Assembly (NCBI RefSeq): GCF_019956415.1
Contig: NZ_JAHBDK010000015.1
Span: 1 to 64,000 of the forward strand
Origin: Pseudomonas sp. GL-B-19
Lineage (GTDB): Bacteria > Pseudomonadota > Gammaproteobacteria > Pseudomonadales > Pseudomonadaceae
DNA: 64,000 nucleotides
Direction of reading: 5' to 3'
In this document: positions 47,831 to 56,817 of the stretch, piece by piece
Numbering within the stretch: position 1 is the first letter of the stretch
Layout of the letters: each line of letters starts with the position of its first letter
Notes under the pieces: generated by a model
What the model was told of the DNA's origin: nothing
Database searches by the model: none
What the model saw: only the letters and a program-made list of their open reading frames with translations
Translations under genes and position numbers: made by a program

Positions 47831-47981
47831 TGTAGCAGCTGCCGAAGGCTGCGTTCGGCTGCGTTCGGCTGCGTTCGGCTGCGAAGCAGTCGTAAAATCT
47901 GAATCCCGAATAAACCCTTAAGGAACAGGTTGCAGGTTTTACGACGACTTCGTCGCCGGACGCAGCCTTCGGCAGCTGCTA
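47831..47981. repeat. Long inverted-repeat element with internal 10-bp tandem repeat
   Basis: About 150 bp with outer arms tgtagcagctgccgaaggct and agccttcggcagctgcta and inner arms gtcgtaaaa / ttttacgac. The left arm holds three tandem copies of gctgcgttcg (47848-47877) plus a partial fourth. A related element lies at 51636-51783. This differs from the common REP doublets. Confidence 0.8.
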
Positions 47982-47998
47982 AAGGGACTACGCTCAAC

Positions 47999-48715
47999 TC
48001 ACACCGACGCGAGTACCAAGTGCATGTAACGATTGAGGATACCGAGCATTTCCACTTCACCCACAGGCTCGGCGTCGTTGAGCAGGCCCTGATATTCCAT
48101 CCGTCCGATAATCGCCGTCAACACTTTGGCATCCTCTTGTGGCTCACGCGAACCCAATACCTCGAAAAGCTGGCGCGTACCCTGGAGAAGAATTTGCTGA
48201 TGCGCGCGCACCAACTCCGCCAGACGCGGGTTCAACAAAGCCTCTTGGCGGAACGCCTGTTCCGCCATCAAGTGCTCGCGACGGCTGATCAGTTGGCGGT
48301 GAACATAGTCCGTCATCAACCGTGCAATATCGTCCGCCAGTTTCGAACGCGCCTGTGGGCTGCCGTCGCCACTGACCACCATCTCGCGCAGCAGGCCTTC
48401 GTTGTTCACCCACAGCTTGGCCATGAACGCCGCACTGCGCTCCACGTACTGAGCGAAGGTATCGGTGAGCAAGTCATCGATGTCCTTGAAATAGTAGGTG
48501 GTCGCTGACAGCGGCACACCGGCCTCGGCCGCCACCGCGCGGTGACGCACGGCCCGCACGCCATCGCGCACGACAATGCGCATCGCCGCATCGAGAATGA
48601 CCTGTCGACGCTGCTCGCTGCCCTGTCGGCTGGCCTTGCGGCCCTGGTACTGAACACTTTCAGCGACCGCAGTGGCGATACCCGCTGCACCTTCTTGAGC
48701 CATTGCATGATTCAC
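47999..48715 (-). CDS. TetR-family transcriptional regulator
   Basis: The 238-residue protein has a TetR DNA-binding domain at about residues 35-85 (RQVILDAAMRIVVRDGVRAV then VAAEAGVPLSATTYYFKDID) after a disordered N terminus. The C-terminal domain is unassigned. A GTG at 48715 has AAGGAAAG upstream; an ATG at 48703 is the other possible start. It lies downstream of lysS on the same strand, separated by a strong terminator. No target operon is adjacent in divergent orientation. Confidence 0.86.
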   Translation of the reverse strand: MNHAMAQEGAAGIATAVAESVQYQGRKASRQGSEQRRQVILDAAMRIVVRDGVRAVRHRAVAAEAGVPLSATTYYFKDIDDLLTDTFAQYVERSAAFMAKLWVNNEGLLREMVVSGDGSPQARSKLADDIARLMTDYVHRQLISRREHLMAEQAFRQEALLNPRLAELVRAHQQILLQGTRQLFEVLGSREPQEDAKVLTAIIGRMEYQGLLNDAEPVGEVEMLGILNRYMHLVLASV

Positions 48716-48776
48716 GACAGGTCTTTCCTTTCAGATGAAAGCAACAAATTGATACGTTTGTACCAGACAGGCAATA

Positions 48777-48803
48777 AAAAGCCGCCTGAAAAGGCGGCTT
48801 TTT
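48777..48803. terminator. Bidirectional terminator after lysS
   Basis: A perfect stem (aaaagccgcct / aggcggctttt) with a short loop, flanked by A-run and T-run, 12 bp past the lysS stop. Confidence 0.9.
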
Positions 48804-48814
48804 AATTGAAACAC

Positions 48815-50317
48815 TTACGCTTGCGGCCGCATGTGCGGGAACAGGATCACGTCGCGGATCGACGGAGAGTTGGTCAGCAGCATCACCAGACGGTCGATGC
48901 CGATGCCTTCACCCGCCGTTGGCGGCATGCCGTACTCCAGCGCGCGAACGAAGTCGGCGTCGTAATGCATGGCTTCGTCGTCGCCCGCGTCCTTGTCGGC
49001 GACCTGAGCCATGAAGCGCTCGGCCTGGTCTTCCGCGTCGTTCAACTCGGAGTAGGCGTTGGCGATTTCACGGCCGCCGATGAACAGTTCAAAACGGTCG
49101 GTGACGTTCGGGTTGTCATCGTTGCGACGGGCCAGCGGCGACACTTCGAACGGGTACTGGGTGATGAAGTGCGGCTGTTCCAGCTTGTGCTCGACCAGTT
49201 CTTCGAAAATCATCACTTGCAGCTTGCCCAGACCTTCGAAGCCCAGCACCTTGGCACCGGCCTTCTTGGCGATGGCGCGAGCGTTGTCGATGTCGTTCAG
49301 GTCGTCAGCGGTCAACTCAGGGTTGTACTTGAGGATCGAGTCGAACACCGACAGACGCACGAAGGGCTCACCGAAGTGGAACACTTTGTCGCCGTAAGGC
49401 ACGTCAGTGCTGCCCAGAACCAGCTGCGCCAGTTCACGGAACAGTTCTTCGGTCAGGTCCATGTTGTCTTCGTAGTCGGCGTACGCCTGGTAGAACTCCA
49501 ACATGGTGAATTCTGGGTTGTGACGAGTCGAAACGCCCTCGTTACGGAAGTTGCGGTTGATTTCGAAGACTTTTTCAAACCCACCAACAACAAGCCGCTT
49601 GAGGTACAACTCAGGCGCGATTCGCAGGAACATGCCCATGTCGAGCGCGTTGTGGTGAGTCTCGAACGGCTTGGCCGCTGCGCCACCCGGGATGGTTTGC
49701 AGCATCGGCGTTTCGACTTCAAGGAAGTCACGCTGCATCAGGAAGCTGCGGATGTGCGCAATCACTTGCGAACGCACGCGGAAAGTCTGGCGCACGTCTT
49801 CGTTGACGATCAGGTCAACGTAACGCTGACGGTAGCGCTGCTCGGTGTCGGTCAGGCCGTGGTGCTTGTCCGGCAGTGGGCGCAGCGACTTGGTCAGCAG
49901 GCGCACGCTGGTCATTTCGACGTACAGATCGCCCTTGCCGGAACGGGCCAGGGTGCCTTCGGCGGCAATGATGTCGCCCATGTCCCAGGTTTTCACCGCG
50001 GCCAGGGTGTCTTCGGACAGGGTTTTACGGTTGACGTAAACCTGGATGCGACCGGTCATGTCCTGGATCACCATGAACGAGCCACGGTTGAGCATGATGC
50101 GACCGGCAACCTTGACCGGGATTGCAGCCTCTGCCAGCTCTTCCTTGGTCTTGTCCGCGTACTGTTTCTGCAAGTCATCGCAGTAGTTGTCGCGGCGGAA
50201 GTCATTCGGGAAGGCATTGCCCTTGGCGCGCTCGGCAGCAAGCTTTTCCTTGCGCAGGGCGATCAGGGAGTTTTCTTCCTGTTGCAGGGCTTGCGGGTCG
50301 AGTTCTAGGTCGCTCAT
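48815..50317 (-). CDS. lysS: Lysyl-tRNA synthetase (class II)
   Basis: LysS charges tRNA-Lys. The 500-residue protein has the N-terminal OB-fold anticodon domain ([20 protein letters not shown], about 65-85) and the three class II motifs: [20 protein letters not shown] (1), [20 protein letters not shown] (2) and [20 protein letters not shown] (3). It follows prfB, the conserved prfB-lysS order. Confidence 0.97.
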   Translation of the reverse strand: MSDLELDPQALQQEENSLIALRKEKLAAERAKGNAFPNDFRRDNYCDDLQKQYADKTKEELAEAAIPVKVAGRIMLNRGSFMVIQDMTGRIQVYVNRKTLSEDTLAAVKTWDMGDIIAAEGTLARSGKGDLYVEMTSVRLLTKSLRPLPDKHHGLTDTEQRYRQRYVDLIVNEDVRQTFRVRSQVIAHIRSFLMQRDFLEVETPMLQTIPGGAAAKPFETHHNALDMGMFLRIAPELYLKRLVVGGFEKVFEINRNFRNEGVSTRHNPEFTMLEFYQAYADYEDNMDLTEELFRELAQLVLGSTDVPYGDKVFHFGEPFVRLSVFDSILKYNPELTADDLNDIDNARAIAKKAGAKVLGFEGLGKLQVMIFEELVEHKLEQPHFITQYPFEVSPLARRNDDNPNVTDRFELFIGGREIANAYSELNDAEDQAERFMAQVADKDAGDDEAMHYDADFVRALEYGMPPTAGEGIGIDRLVMLLTNSPSIRDVILFPHMRPQA

Positions 50318-50346
50318 GTCTTTAAATATTCCATCAGGTTCATTGC

Positions 50347-50391
50347 CCCCGGCCTGCGGCCGGGGATCGCCGGCAAGCCGGCTCCTACAGG
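50347..50391. repeat. Palindrome and single REP in the prfB-lysS gap
   Basis: A perfect palindrome ccccggcc-tgc-ggccgggg (50347-50365) is immediately followed by one REP arm, gatcgccggcaagccggctc, reading toward gctcctacagg. It lies between two cotranscribed genes and could affect lysS expression. Confidence 0.75.
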
Positions 50392-50427
50392 GATCGTGGG
50401 GTGTCAGGCGATCCGGTATTGCATGGC

Positions 50428-51523
50428 TTACAGGCCTTGTTTCAGGCTGGCCACCAGGTATTCGTCGATGTCGCCGTCGAGCACCTTGTCGCAGTCGCTG
50501 CGTTCGATGTTAGTGCGCAAATCCTTGATTCGCGACGCATCGAGTACATACGAGCGGATCTGGTGCCCCCAGCCGATGTCGGACTTGGTGTCTTCCAGGG
50601 CCTGGGAAGCGGCGTTGCGTTTCTGCACTTCCTGCTCGTACAAGCGCGCCCGCAACATTTTCATCGCGGTGTCTTTGTTGGCGTGCTGGGAGCGTTCGTT
50701 CTGGCAGCTGACCACGGTGTTGGACGGTACGTGGGTGATACGTACGGCCGAGTCGGTGGTGTTTACGTGCTGACCACCGGCGCCCGAGGAGCGGTAGGTG
50801 TCGATGCGCAGGTCCGACGGGTTGATGTCGATTTCGATGTTGTCATCGATTTCCGGCGACACGAACACGGCCGAGAACGAGGTGTGACGACGGTTGCCGG
50901 AGTCGAACGGGCTCTTGCGTACCAGACGGTGAACGCCGATTTCGGTACGCAACCAGCCAAAGGCGTATTCGCCCTTGATGTGCACGGTAGCGCCCTTGAT
51001 CCCGGCGACTTCACCGGCCGACAGCTCCATGATGGTCGCGTCGAAACCGCGTTTGTCAGCCCAGCGCAGGTACATGCGCAGCAGGATGTTGGCCCAGTCC
51101 TGAGCCTCGGTGCCACCGGAGCCGGCCTGGATGTCCAGGTAGGCGTTGTTGGCATCCATTTCACCGCTGAACATACGACGGAATTCGAGTTTTTCCAGCG
51201 ACTCGCGCAGGCGCTCGACTTCGGCAGCGACGTCATCGACGGCAGCCTGGTCTTCTTCTTCGGCGGACATCAGCAGCAGGTCTTTGGCGTCGGCGAGGCC
51301 GGCGTGCATTTCGTCGAGGGTTTCGACGATCTGCGCCAGCAAGGAGCGCTCGCGGCCCAGTTCCTGAGCGTACGACGGGTTGTTCCAGACAGACGGATCT
51401 TCAAGCTCGCGATTGACTTCGGTCAGACGCTCATGCTTTTGATCGTAGTCAAAGATACCCCCGAATAGTTTCGGAGCGCTCGGACAGGTCCTTGATACTG
51501 TTAAGGATCGGGTTGATTTCCAT
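50428..51523 (-). CDS. prfB: Peptide chain release factor 2, made by programmed +1 frameshift
   Basis: RF2 reads UGA and UAA stops. The gene starts at the ATG at 51523 ([20 protein letters not shown] then RGYL), reaches an in-frame TGA at 51449-51451 after 24 codons, and continues in the +1 frame from GAC to 50428, giving about 364 residues. The site reads GGGGGTATCTTTGAC, the classic autoregulatory signal. The tripeptide specificity motif SPF is in [15 protein letters not shown] and the catalytic GGQ in [15 protein letters not shown]. Split coordinates are 51523-51452 and 51450-50428. It lies upstream of lysS. Confidence 0.96.
51448..51462 (-). promoter_or_regulatory. prfB +1 frameshift signal
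   Basis: On the minus strand: a Shine-Dalgarno-like GGGGG (51458-51462), a 3-nt spacer, the slippery CTT, then TGA and C. Low RF2 slows termination at UGA and lets the ribosome slip forward, so RF2 controls its own synthesis. Confidence 0.93.
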
Positions 51524-51635
51524 GGCGGGCAGCACTCGTTGGCGAACTTTTGAAAGCCGGCGAGTATAACGTAATCAGGCCTTCACGGCAGCCCGCCTGG
51601 CGGCTTTAGGCACGAATGGTTTTCAGCTGAACGCT

Positions 51636-51783
51636 TGTAGCAGCTGCCGAGCCTGCGAGGCTGCGTCCGGCGGCGCAGCCGTCGTAAAATCAGACAACTC
51701 GCTCATTCAGGCAAACCGCATGCGCAGGTTTGGCGAGGACTTCGTCCTCGAACGCAGCCTCGCGGGCTCGGCAGCTGCTACAG
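51636..51783. repeat. Long inverted-repeat element between wspR and prfB
   Basis: A second member of the 150-bp element family, with outer arms tgtagcagctgccgagcctg and cgggctcggcagctgctaca, and internal cgtcgtaaaatc and cgaggacttcgtcctcg palindromic parts. It lacks the 10-bp tandem repeat of the first copy. Confidence 0.8.
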
Positions 51784-51796
51784 AACGCGTATTACC

Positions 51797-52798
51797 TCAC
51801 TCGATCCCCACCTGATTACGCCCATTGTTCTTCGCCAGGTACAGCCCCTTGTCCGCCGCCGAGATCAATTGCCGGCAATTGCTGCCCGGTTGCGGGATCA
51901 CGGTGGACAGGCCAATGCTGATGGTCAGGCTTGAGCCTTCGGTCGGTGCAATATGCGCAATCTTCAGCGCGGCCACGGTTTGGCGCAGTTTCTCCGCCAC
52001 CAGACGTGCGCCGCCCAGCGTGGTATTGGGCAGCACCAACGCAAACTCTTCGCCACCGTAACGGGCCGGCAGGTCGGACGGGCGAGAGCCGGCGTCGCGG
52101 ATCGCTTCAGCCACCTTGCGCAAGGCTTCATCGCCCTCCAGATGGCCGAAGCTGTCATTGAAGGACTTGAAGTAATCGACATCGATCATCAGCAACGACA
52201 GTTGGCTCTGGTCACGTTGCGAACGTCGCCATTCCAGTTCCAGGTACTCATCGAAATGCCGGCGGTTCGACAGCCCGGTCAGTCCATCGGAGTTCATCAG
52301 CCGTTGCAGCACCAGATTGGTGTCGAGCAATTGCTGCTGGCTGACCCGCAATGCACGGTACGCCGCGTCGCGCTGCAACAGCATCGTGTAGGAGCGCGAG
52401 TGATAGCGGATCCGCGCCACCAGCTCGATGTTGTCCGGCAGCTTCACCAGATAGTCATTGGCACCGGCTGCAAACGCCGCGCTCTTGATCAGCGGGTCTT
52501 CCTTGGTCGACAGGACAATGATCGGAATGTCCTTGGTCGCCGGATGATTGCGGTACTCGCGCACCAGGCTCAGGCCGTCCAGGCCGGGCATCACCAGATC
52601 CTGCAGGATCACCGTCGGCTTGATACGGATCGCCTGGGCGATGGCCTGATGCGGGTCGGAGCAGAAGTGGAAGTCGATATTGTCTTCGTTCGACAACCCG
52701 CGACGCACCGCTTCGCCGATCATCGCCTGATCGTCCACCAACAACACCATGGCGGCGTTTTCGTTGGTTTTGAAATCGTCGAGCTGTAAATCATTCAT
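51797..52798 (-). CDS. wspR: Response regulator diguanylate cyclase WspR
   Basis: WspR is the output of the Wsp system and makes c-di-GMP when phosphorylated by WspE. The 333-residue protein has a receiver domain (about 17-135, phospho-acceptor D67 in [13 protein letters not shown]) and a GGDEF domain with active motif RYGGEEF (GGEEF at 248-252). An allosteric I-site RxxD is present as RPSD (239-242), five residues upstream. It is separated from wspF by 49 bp, the last gene of the operon. Confidence 0.96.
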   Translation of the reverse strand: MNDLQLDDFKTNENAAMVLLVDDQAMIGEAVRRGLSNEDNIDFHFCSDPHQAIAQAIRIKPTVILQDLVMPGLDGLSLVREYRNHPATKDIPIIVLSTKEDPLIKSAAFAAGANDYLVKLPDNIELVARIRYHSRSYTMLLQRDAAYRALRVSQQQLLDTNLVLQRLMNSDGLTGLSNRRHFDEYLELEWRRSQRDQSQLSLLMIDVDYFKSFNDSFGHLEGDEALRKVAEAIRDAGSRPSDLPARYGGEEFALVLPNTTLGGARLVAEKLRQTVAALKIAHIAPTEGSSLTISIGLSTVIPQPGSNCRQLISAADKGLYLAKNNGRNQVGIE

Positions 52799-52847
52799 GT
52801 GCGATCACCTGAAGTACTACTTGGGCCAGGGTTGCTGCTAATGGTGG

Positions 52848-53858
52848 TCACTTCGCAAATATCTCCAGCAATCGTGGCGCTATCTTGTCCAGCGGACGAA
52901 TTTCCATGGCTGCGTCGATGGCCGCGGCCGCTTTGGGCATTCCGTATACCGCACTGCTTTTCTGGTCCTGAGCGATAGTCAGGTAGCCTTGTTCGCGCAT
53001 GAGTTTAAGCCCCTGCGCGCCATCGCGCCCCATTCCCGTCAACAAGACCCCTACCGCATCACCGTTCCAGTAATTGGCCACACTCTCGAAAAACACATCG
53101 ATCGAAGGCCGGTAGATTTCGTTGACCGGTTCGGCGGTGTAGGCCAGCGTGCCATTTTTCAACAATCGAATATGGTGGTTGGTGCCGGCCAGCAACACCG
53201 TACCGGCCTGAGGCGGTTCGCCTTCCTGGGCCAGACGCACGTTCAAGCCACTGGCGCTGCCGAGCCATTCGGCCATGCCGGCGGCGAACACCTGATCCAC
53301 ATGCTGCACCAGCACGATGGCGGCCGAAAAATCTCGCGGCAAGCCCTTGAGCAGAATTTCCAGCGCTGCCGGCCCGCCAGCGGATGAACCAATGGCGATC
53401 AGGCGTTGGCGCGAGGCAGAGTGACGCAGCGGGCTCGGCACCGATCGTTCCTGATTACCCCGCTCGCCGATCAGCCAGCCAATGTTCAGGATCTTGCGCA
53501 ACAACGGCGCTGCCGCTTCCTGGGCATTGCCGGCACCGAGCGCCGGGGTATCGACCACATCCAGGGCGCCATGGCCCATGGCCTCGAACACCCGGTGCAC
53601 GTTCTGTTGGCGATCGACGGTGACAATGACAATGGCACACGGCGTTTCGGCCATGATCCGCCGGGTGGCCTCGACCCCGTCCATCACCGGCATGATCAAA
53701 TCCATCAGGATCAGGTCCGGCGTCTGTTCGGCACACTTTTGCACCGCTTCCTTGCCATCGCCGGCGACCCAGATGACCTGGTGCGCTGGCTCAAACGCCA
53801 GGGCCCGGCGCAAAGCCTCTACCGCCATGGGCATATCGTTGACGATTGCGATTTTCAT
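52848..53858 (-). CDS. wspF: CheB-type methylesterase WspF
   Basis: WspF removes methyl groups from the WspA receptor and so damps signalling; loss of WspF is known to give constitutive WspR activity and wrinkly/small-colony types. The 336-residue protein has a receiver domain with D53 (LILMDLIMPVMDG), a linker, and a CheB domain with AIGSSAGGPAALEIL (serine), LVQHVDQVFAAGMA (histidine) and LLTGMGRDGAQGLKLM (aspartate). All three catalytic positions are intact. It overlaps wspE by 4 bp. Confidence 0.96.
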   Translation of the reverse strand: MKIAIVNDMPMAVEALRRALAFEPAHQVIWVAGDGKEAVQKCAEQTPDLILMDLIMPVMDGVEATRRIMAETPCAIVIVTVDRQQNVHRVFEAMGHGALDVVDTPALGAGNAQEAAAPLLRKILNIGWLIGERGNQERSVPSPLRHSASRQRLIAIGSSAGGPAALEILLKGLPRDFSAAIVLVQHVDQVFAAGMAEWLGSASGLNVRLAQEGEPPQAGTVLLAGTNHHIRLLKNGTLAYTAEPVNEIYRPSIDVFFESVANYWNGDAVGVLLTGMGRDGAQGLKLMREQGYLTIAQDQKSSAVYGMPKAAAAIDAAMEIRPLDKIAPRLLEIFAK

Positions 53859-56137
53859 GCACTTGCTCCTCCGATGAGCTCAACCACTGCATCAAGCAGG
53901 GCATCGTCATGAAAACTGGCTTTGGCCAGATAATAGTCGGCCCCGGCGTCCAGTCCACGACGACGATCCTCTTCACGATCCTTGTACGACACCACCATCA
54001 CCGGCAGTGATTGCAGGCGAATGTCACGGCGCAACAACGACACCAGTTCGATGCCATCCATACGCGGCATATCAATGTCGGTGATCAGCAGATCGAAATC
54101 CTCGGAACGCAAGGCGTTCCAGCCATCCATACCGTCGACTGCCACCGCCACATCGTAGCCGCGATTAAGCAGTAGCTTGCGTTGCAACTCGCGAACCGTC
54201 AGTGAGTCGTCAACCACCAGAATTCGTTTACGTGCCGCTTCAACCACCTTATTGCTGTGGCGGGCAATGCGCTCCAGGCGTCCAGTGTTGAGCAGTTTAT
54301 CCACAGAACGCAGCATGTCCTCGACGTCGACGATCAGCACCACCGAGCCGTCGTCGAGCAAGGCCCCGGCGGAGATGTCCTGCACCTTGCCCAGTCGTTC
54401 GTCCAGCGGCAATACGACTAACGTGCGCTCGCCGATAAAACGCTCGACCGCCACGCCGTAGATCGCATCGCGCTCACGGATAACCACAACTTTAAGGGTT
54501 TGCTGACTGCTCTGGCTGACCGGGCGCTGTAACAGCTGACTGGCCGCCACCAGCCCGACATGCCGACCGTCGTGCCAGAAATGCTGACGCCCTTCGACTT
54601 GCACAATGTCTGCCGGCTCCAGGTCGCACATACGTTCGATGTGGGCCAGCGGAAATGCATAAGCCTCGTCACCGACTTCCACCACCAGGCTGCGGACCAC
54701 CGACAACGTCAGCGGCACTTCGAGGTGGAAACGACTGCCCTCGCCCGCCGTCTGCTCCAGCACCACCGCACCGCGCAATTCGCGGACCATGTGCTGAACC
54801 GCATCCAGGCCCACGCCGCGCCCGGACACTTCGGTGACCTTGTCGCGCAGGCTGAAACCCGGCAAAAACAAAAACGTCAGCAGCTCTTCTTCGCTCAGTT
54901 GAGCGGCGGTGTGCGCTGGGGAAAGCTGGCGCTCGACGATGCTGCGGCGGACCTTTTCCAGATCGACGCCCTGGCCGTCGTCGCTCAACTCCAACACCAG
55001 CAGACCAGCCTGGTGGGAGGCACGCAGACGAATCAGCCCTTGCGCCGGTTTGCCGGCCAGCAGCCGTTGTTCAGGGGATTCGATGCCGTGATCCACGGCG
55101 TTGCGCAGTAAATGAGTCAGCGGCGCTTCGAGTTTTTCCAGGACGTCGCGGTCGACCTGGGTTTTCTCGCCCTCGATTTCCAGCCGAACCTGTTTGCCCA
55201 GGTCCCGGCCCAGATCGCGGACCATGCGCACCTGCCCGGTCAATACATCGGCAAACGGCCGCATGCGACAGGCCAGCGCGGTGTCGTACAACACCTGCGC
55301 CCGTTGACTGGCCTGCCAGGCGAACTCATCCAGCTCGGTGTTTTTCTCGATCAGCAGTTGCTGGGATTCCGCCAGCAACCGCCGCGCATCTTCGAGCGCT
55401 TCCTGGGCTTCCAGACTCAGGGCGTGATCCTTGAGATGCACGTTGAGGTTTTCCAGCGCCCGCAGACCGTTGTTTTGCATGCGCTTGAGGCGTTGCATGG
55501 TCGCCAGGTGCGGTTTGAGACGCTGGGTTTCCACCAGGGATTTGCTCGACAGGTCGAGCAGGCTGTTCAAACGCTCGGCCGTCACGCGCAGCACGCGCTC
55601 ACCGTTTTCGGTGGTGCGTTTAGCCTGGCGTGGAGGCTCGACCGGCGCAGCGATAGGCAGCTCAACGACCGGGACTGGCAGCTCGACGCGAGGCTGTTCT
55701 AGCTGACGCTCGGGCATGACGGGCATGCTGATCGGCGCGGCGGGCGCCAGCGGATCGAGCAACTGCGCCATCAACGCCACATAGCTGTCGATATCCGCCG
55801 GCGTCAGGCTGTTGTTGGGCGTGGCGATGCGCATCAACAGGTCGGTGCCTTGCAACAACGCATCGATGTGCTCGGGTCGCAGGTACAAACGCCCTTCCTG
55901 TGCACTGACCAGGCAGTCTTCCATCACGTGCGAAACGCTGACCCCGGCGTCGACACCGACGATCCGCGCCGCGCCCTTGAGCGAGTGCGCCGCGCGCATG
56001 CAGGATTCGAGTTGATCGGCCTGGGTCGGGTCGCGCTCCAGTGCCAACAGACCTGCGCTTAACACTTGGGTCTGGGCCTCGGCTTCGAGGCTGAACAGCT
56101 CCAGTAACGAGGCGTCGCGCATTTGCTCGGGGGTCAT
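53855..56137 (-). CDS. wspE: Hybrid CheA histidine kinase WspE
   Basis: WspE phosphorylates WspR and WspF. The 760-residue protein starts with an HPt domain (phospho-histidine H51 in RAAHSLKGAARIVG), then a dimerisation/CheA core with HLLRNAVDHGIESPEQRL (N box), LSDDGQGVDLEKVRRS and VSGRGVGLDAVQHMV (G boxes), a CheW-like regulatory domain (about 480-620), and a C-terminal receiver with D687 in LLITDIDMPRMDG. It overlaps both neighbours by 4 bp. Confidence 0.96.
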   Translation of the reverse strand: MTPEQMRDASLLELFSLEAEAQTQVLSAGLLALERDPTQADQLESCMRAAHSLKGAARIVGVDAGVSVSHVMEDCLVSAQEGRLYLRPEHIDALLQGTDLLMRIATPNNSLTPADIDSYVALMAQLLDPLAPAAPISMPVMPERQLEQPRVELPVPVVELPIAAPVEPPRQAKRTTENGERVLRVTAERLNSLLDLSSKSLVETQRLKPHLATMQRLKRMQNNGLRALENLNVHLKDHALSLEAQEALEDARRLLAESQQLLIEKNTELDEFAWQASQRAQVLYDTALACRMRPFADVLTGQVRMVRDLGRDLGKQVRLEIEGEKTQVDRDVLEKLEAPLTHLLRNAVDHGIESPEQRLLAGKPAQGLIRLRASHQAGLLVLELSDDGQGVDLEKVRRSIVERQLSPAHTAAQLSEEELLTFLFLPGFSLRDKVTEVSGRGVGLDAVQHMVRELRGAVVLEQTAGEGSRFHLEVPLTLSVVRSLVVEVGDEAYAFPLAHIERMCDLEPADIVQVEGRQHFWHDGRHVGLVAASQLLQRPVSQSSQQTLKVVVIRERDAIYGVAVERFIGERTLVVLPLDERLGKVQDISAGALLDDGSVVLIVDVEDMLRSVDKLLNTGRLERIARHSNKVVEAARKRILVVDDSLTVRELQRKLLLNRGYDVAVAVDGMDGWNALRSEDFDLLITDIDMPRMDGIELVSLLRRDIRLQSLPVMVVSYKDREEDRRRGLDAGADYYLAKASFHDDALLDAVVELIGGASA

Positions 56138-56817
56138 GTGAGGCTCCGGGTCACGGCGGACAACAGCTGTTCTTCATCCAGCCAACGCAAGCTGCGACCT
56201 TTGAAGGGCAACACACCTCGGGTGTATTTGCCGCTGGCCTGAGTGCCGGATTGTGAGGCGGCATCGAGAATCCGCTCGTCGATGGCATGAATCCCGTCGA
56301 CCTCGTCCACCGGCACCACCACCGGCCCACCGTGGGCGGCGATGATCAGCATGCGCGGCATGACCCGCGCGCTGGATGCCACGTTATTGGTCGCGTCGAG
56401 CCCAAGCAGCTCCACCAGCGACAGGCATGCGACCAGCGCACCGCGCACATTCGCCACGCCGAGCAAGGCTCGGGAGCGCTGATGCGGCAAGGAGTGAATG
56501 GCTTGCAGCGGCGCCACTTCCACGAGGCTGCGAGTGGCCAGCCCCAGCCACTCTTCACCGAGCCGAAACATCAGCAGCGAACGGGTTTTTACCTCCGTTT
56601 CGACCGTTGCCGAGTGTTGTACGCGGTCCTCCTGCTGCAAGGCATAACGGTCGAGCAAGCGCGTGGCGGCAGCCGAGTACACCGCGCAGTTGCGGCAGTG
56701 AATGTGCTCGGCCAGTAGCGGGCAGGACTTGTCGCCGTGGACACCGATGCGGTTCCAGCAATCGTCGATGGCCTGGGCATCTTCGTGGGTGACGCTAAAG
56801 CTGTCGGAGGCGTTCAT
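56134..56817 (-). CDS. wspD: CheW-type coupling protein WspD with Cys/His N-terminal cluster
   Basis: The 227-residue protein has a CheW domain from about residue 75 on (LLMFRLGEEWLGLATRSLVE and GVANVRGALVACLSLVELLG). Ahead of it is a conserved-looking 60-residue extension with C20, C32, H38, H40, C41 and C44 (CPLLAEHIHCRNC), which could bind a metal or an Fe-S cluster. WspD is the second CheW of the Wsp complex and links WspA to WspE. Overlaps wspC and wspE by 4 bp each. Confidence 0.93.
   Translation of the reverse strand: MNASDSFSVTHEDAQAIDDCWNRIGVHGDKSCPLLAEHIHCRNCAVYSAAATRLLDRYALQQEDRVQHSATVETEVKTRSLLMFRLGEEWLGLATRSLVEVAPLQAIHSLPHQRSRALLGVANVRGALVACLSLVELLGLDATNNVASSARVMPRMLIIAAHGGPVVVPVDEVDGIHAIDERILDAASQSGTQASGKYTRGVLPFKGRSLRWLDEEQLLSAVTRSLT

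Noticed and set aside
47848..47877. CRISPR-like short repeats
   Set aside because: The 10-bp units are directly adjacent without spacers and are part of one inverted-repeat element.
48806..50308. 500-codon plus-strand open frame opposite lysS
   Set aside because: Antisense shadow of lysS, with no start signal and no recognisable domain; lysS has all class II motifs.
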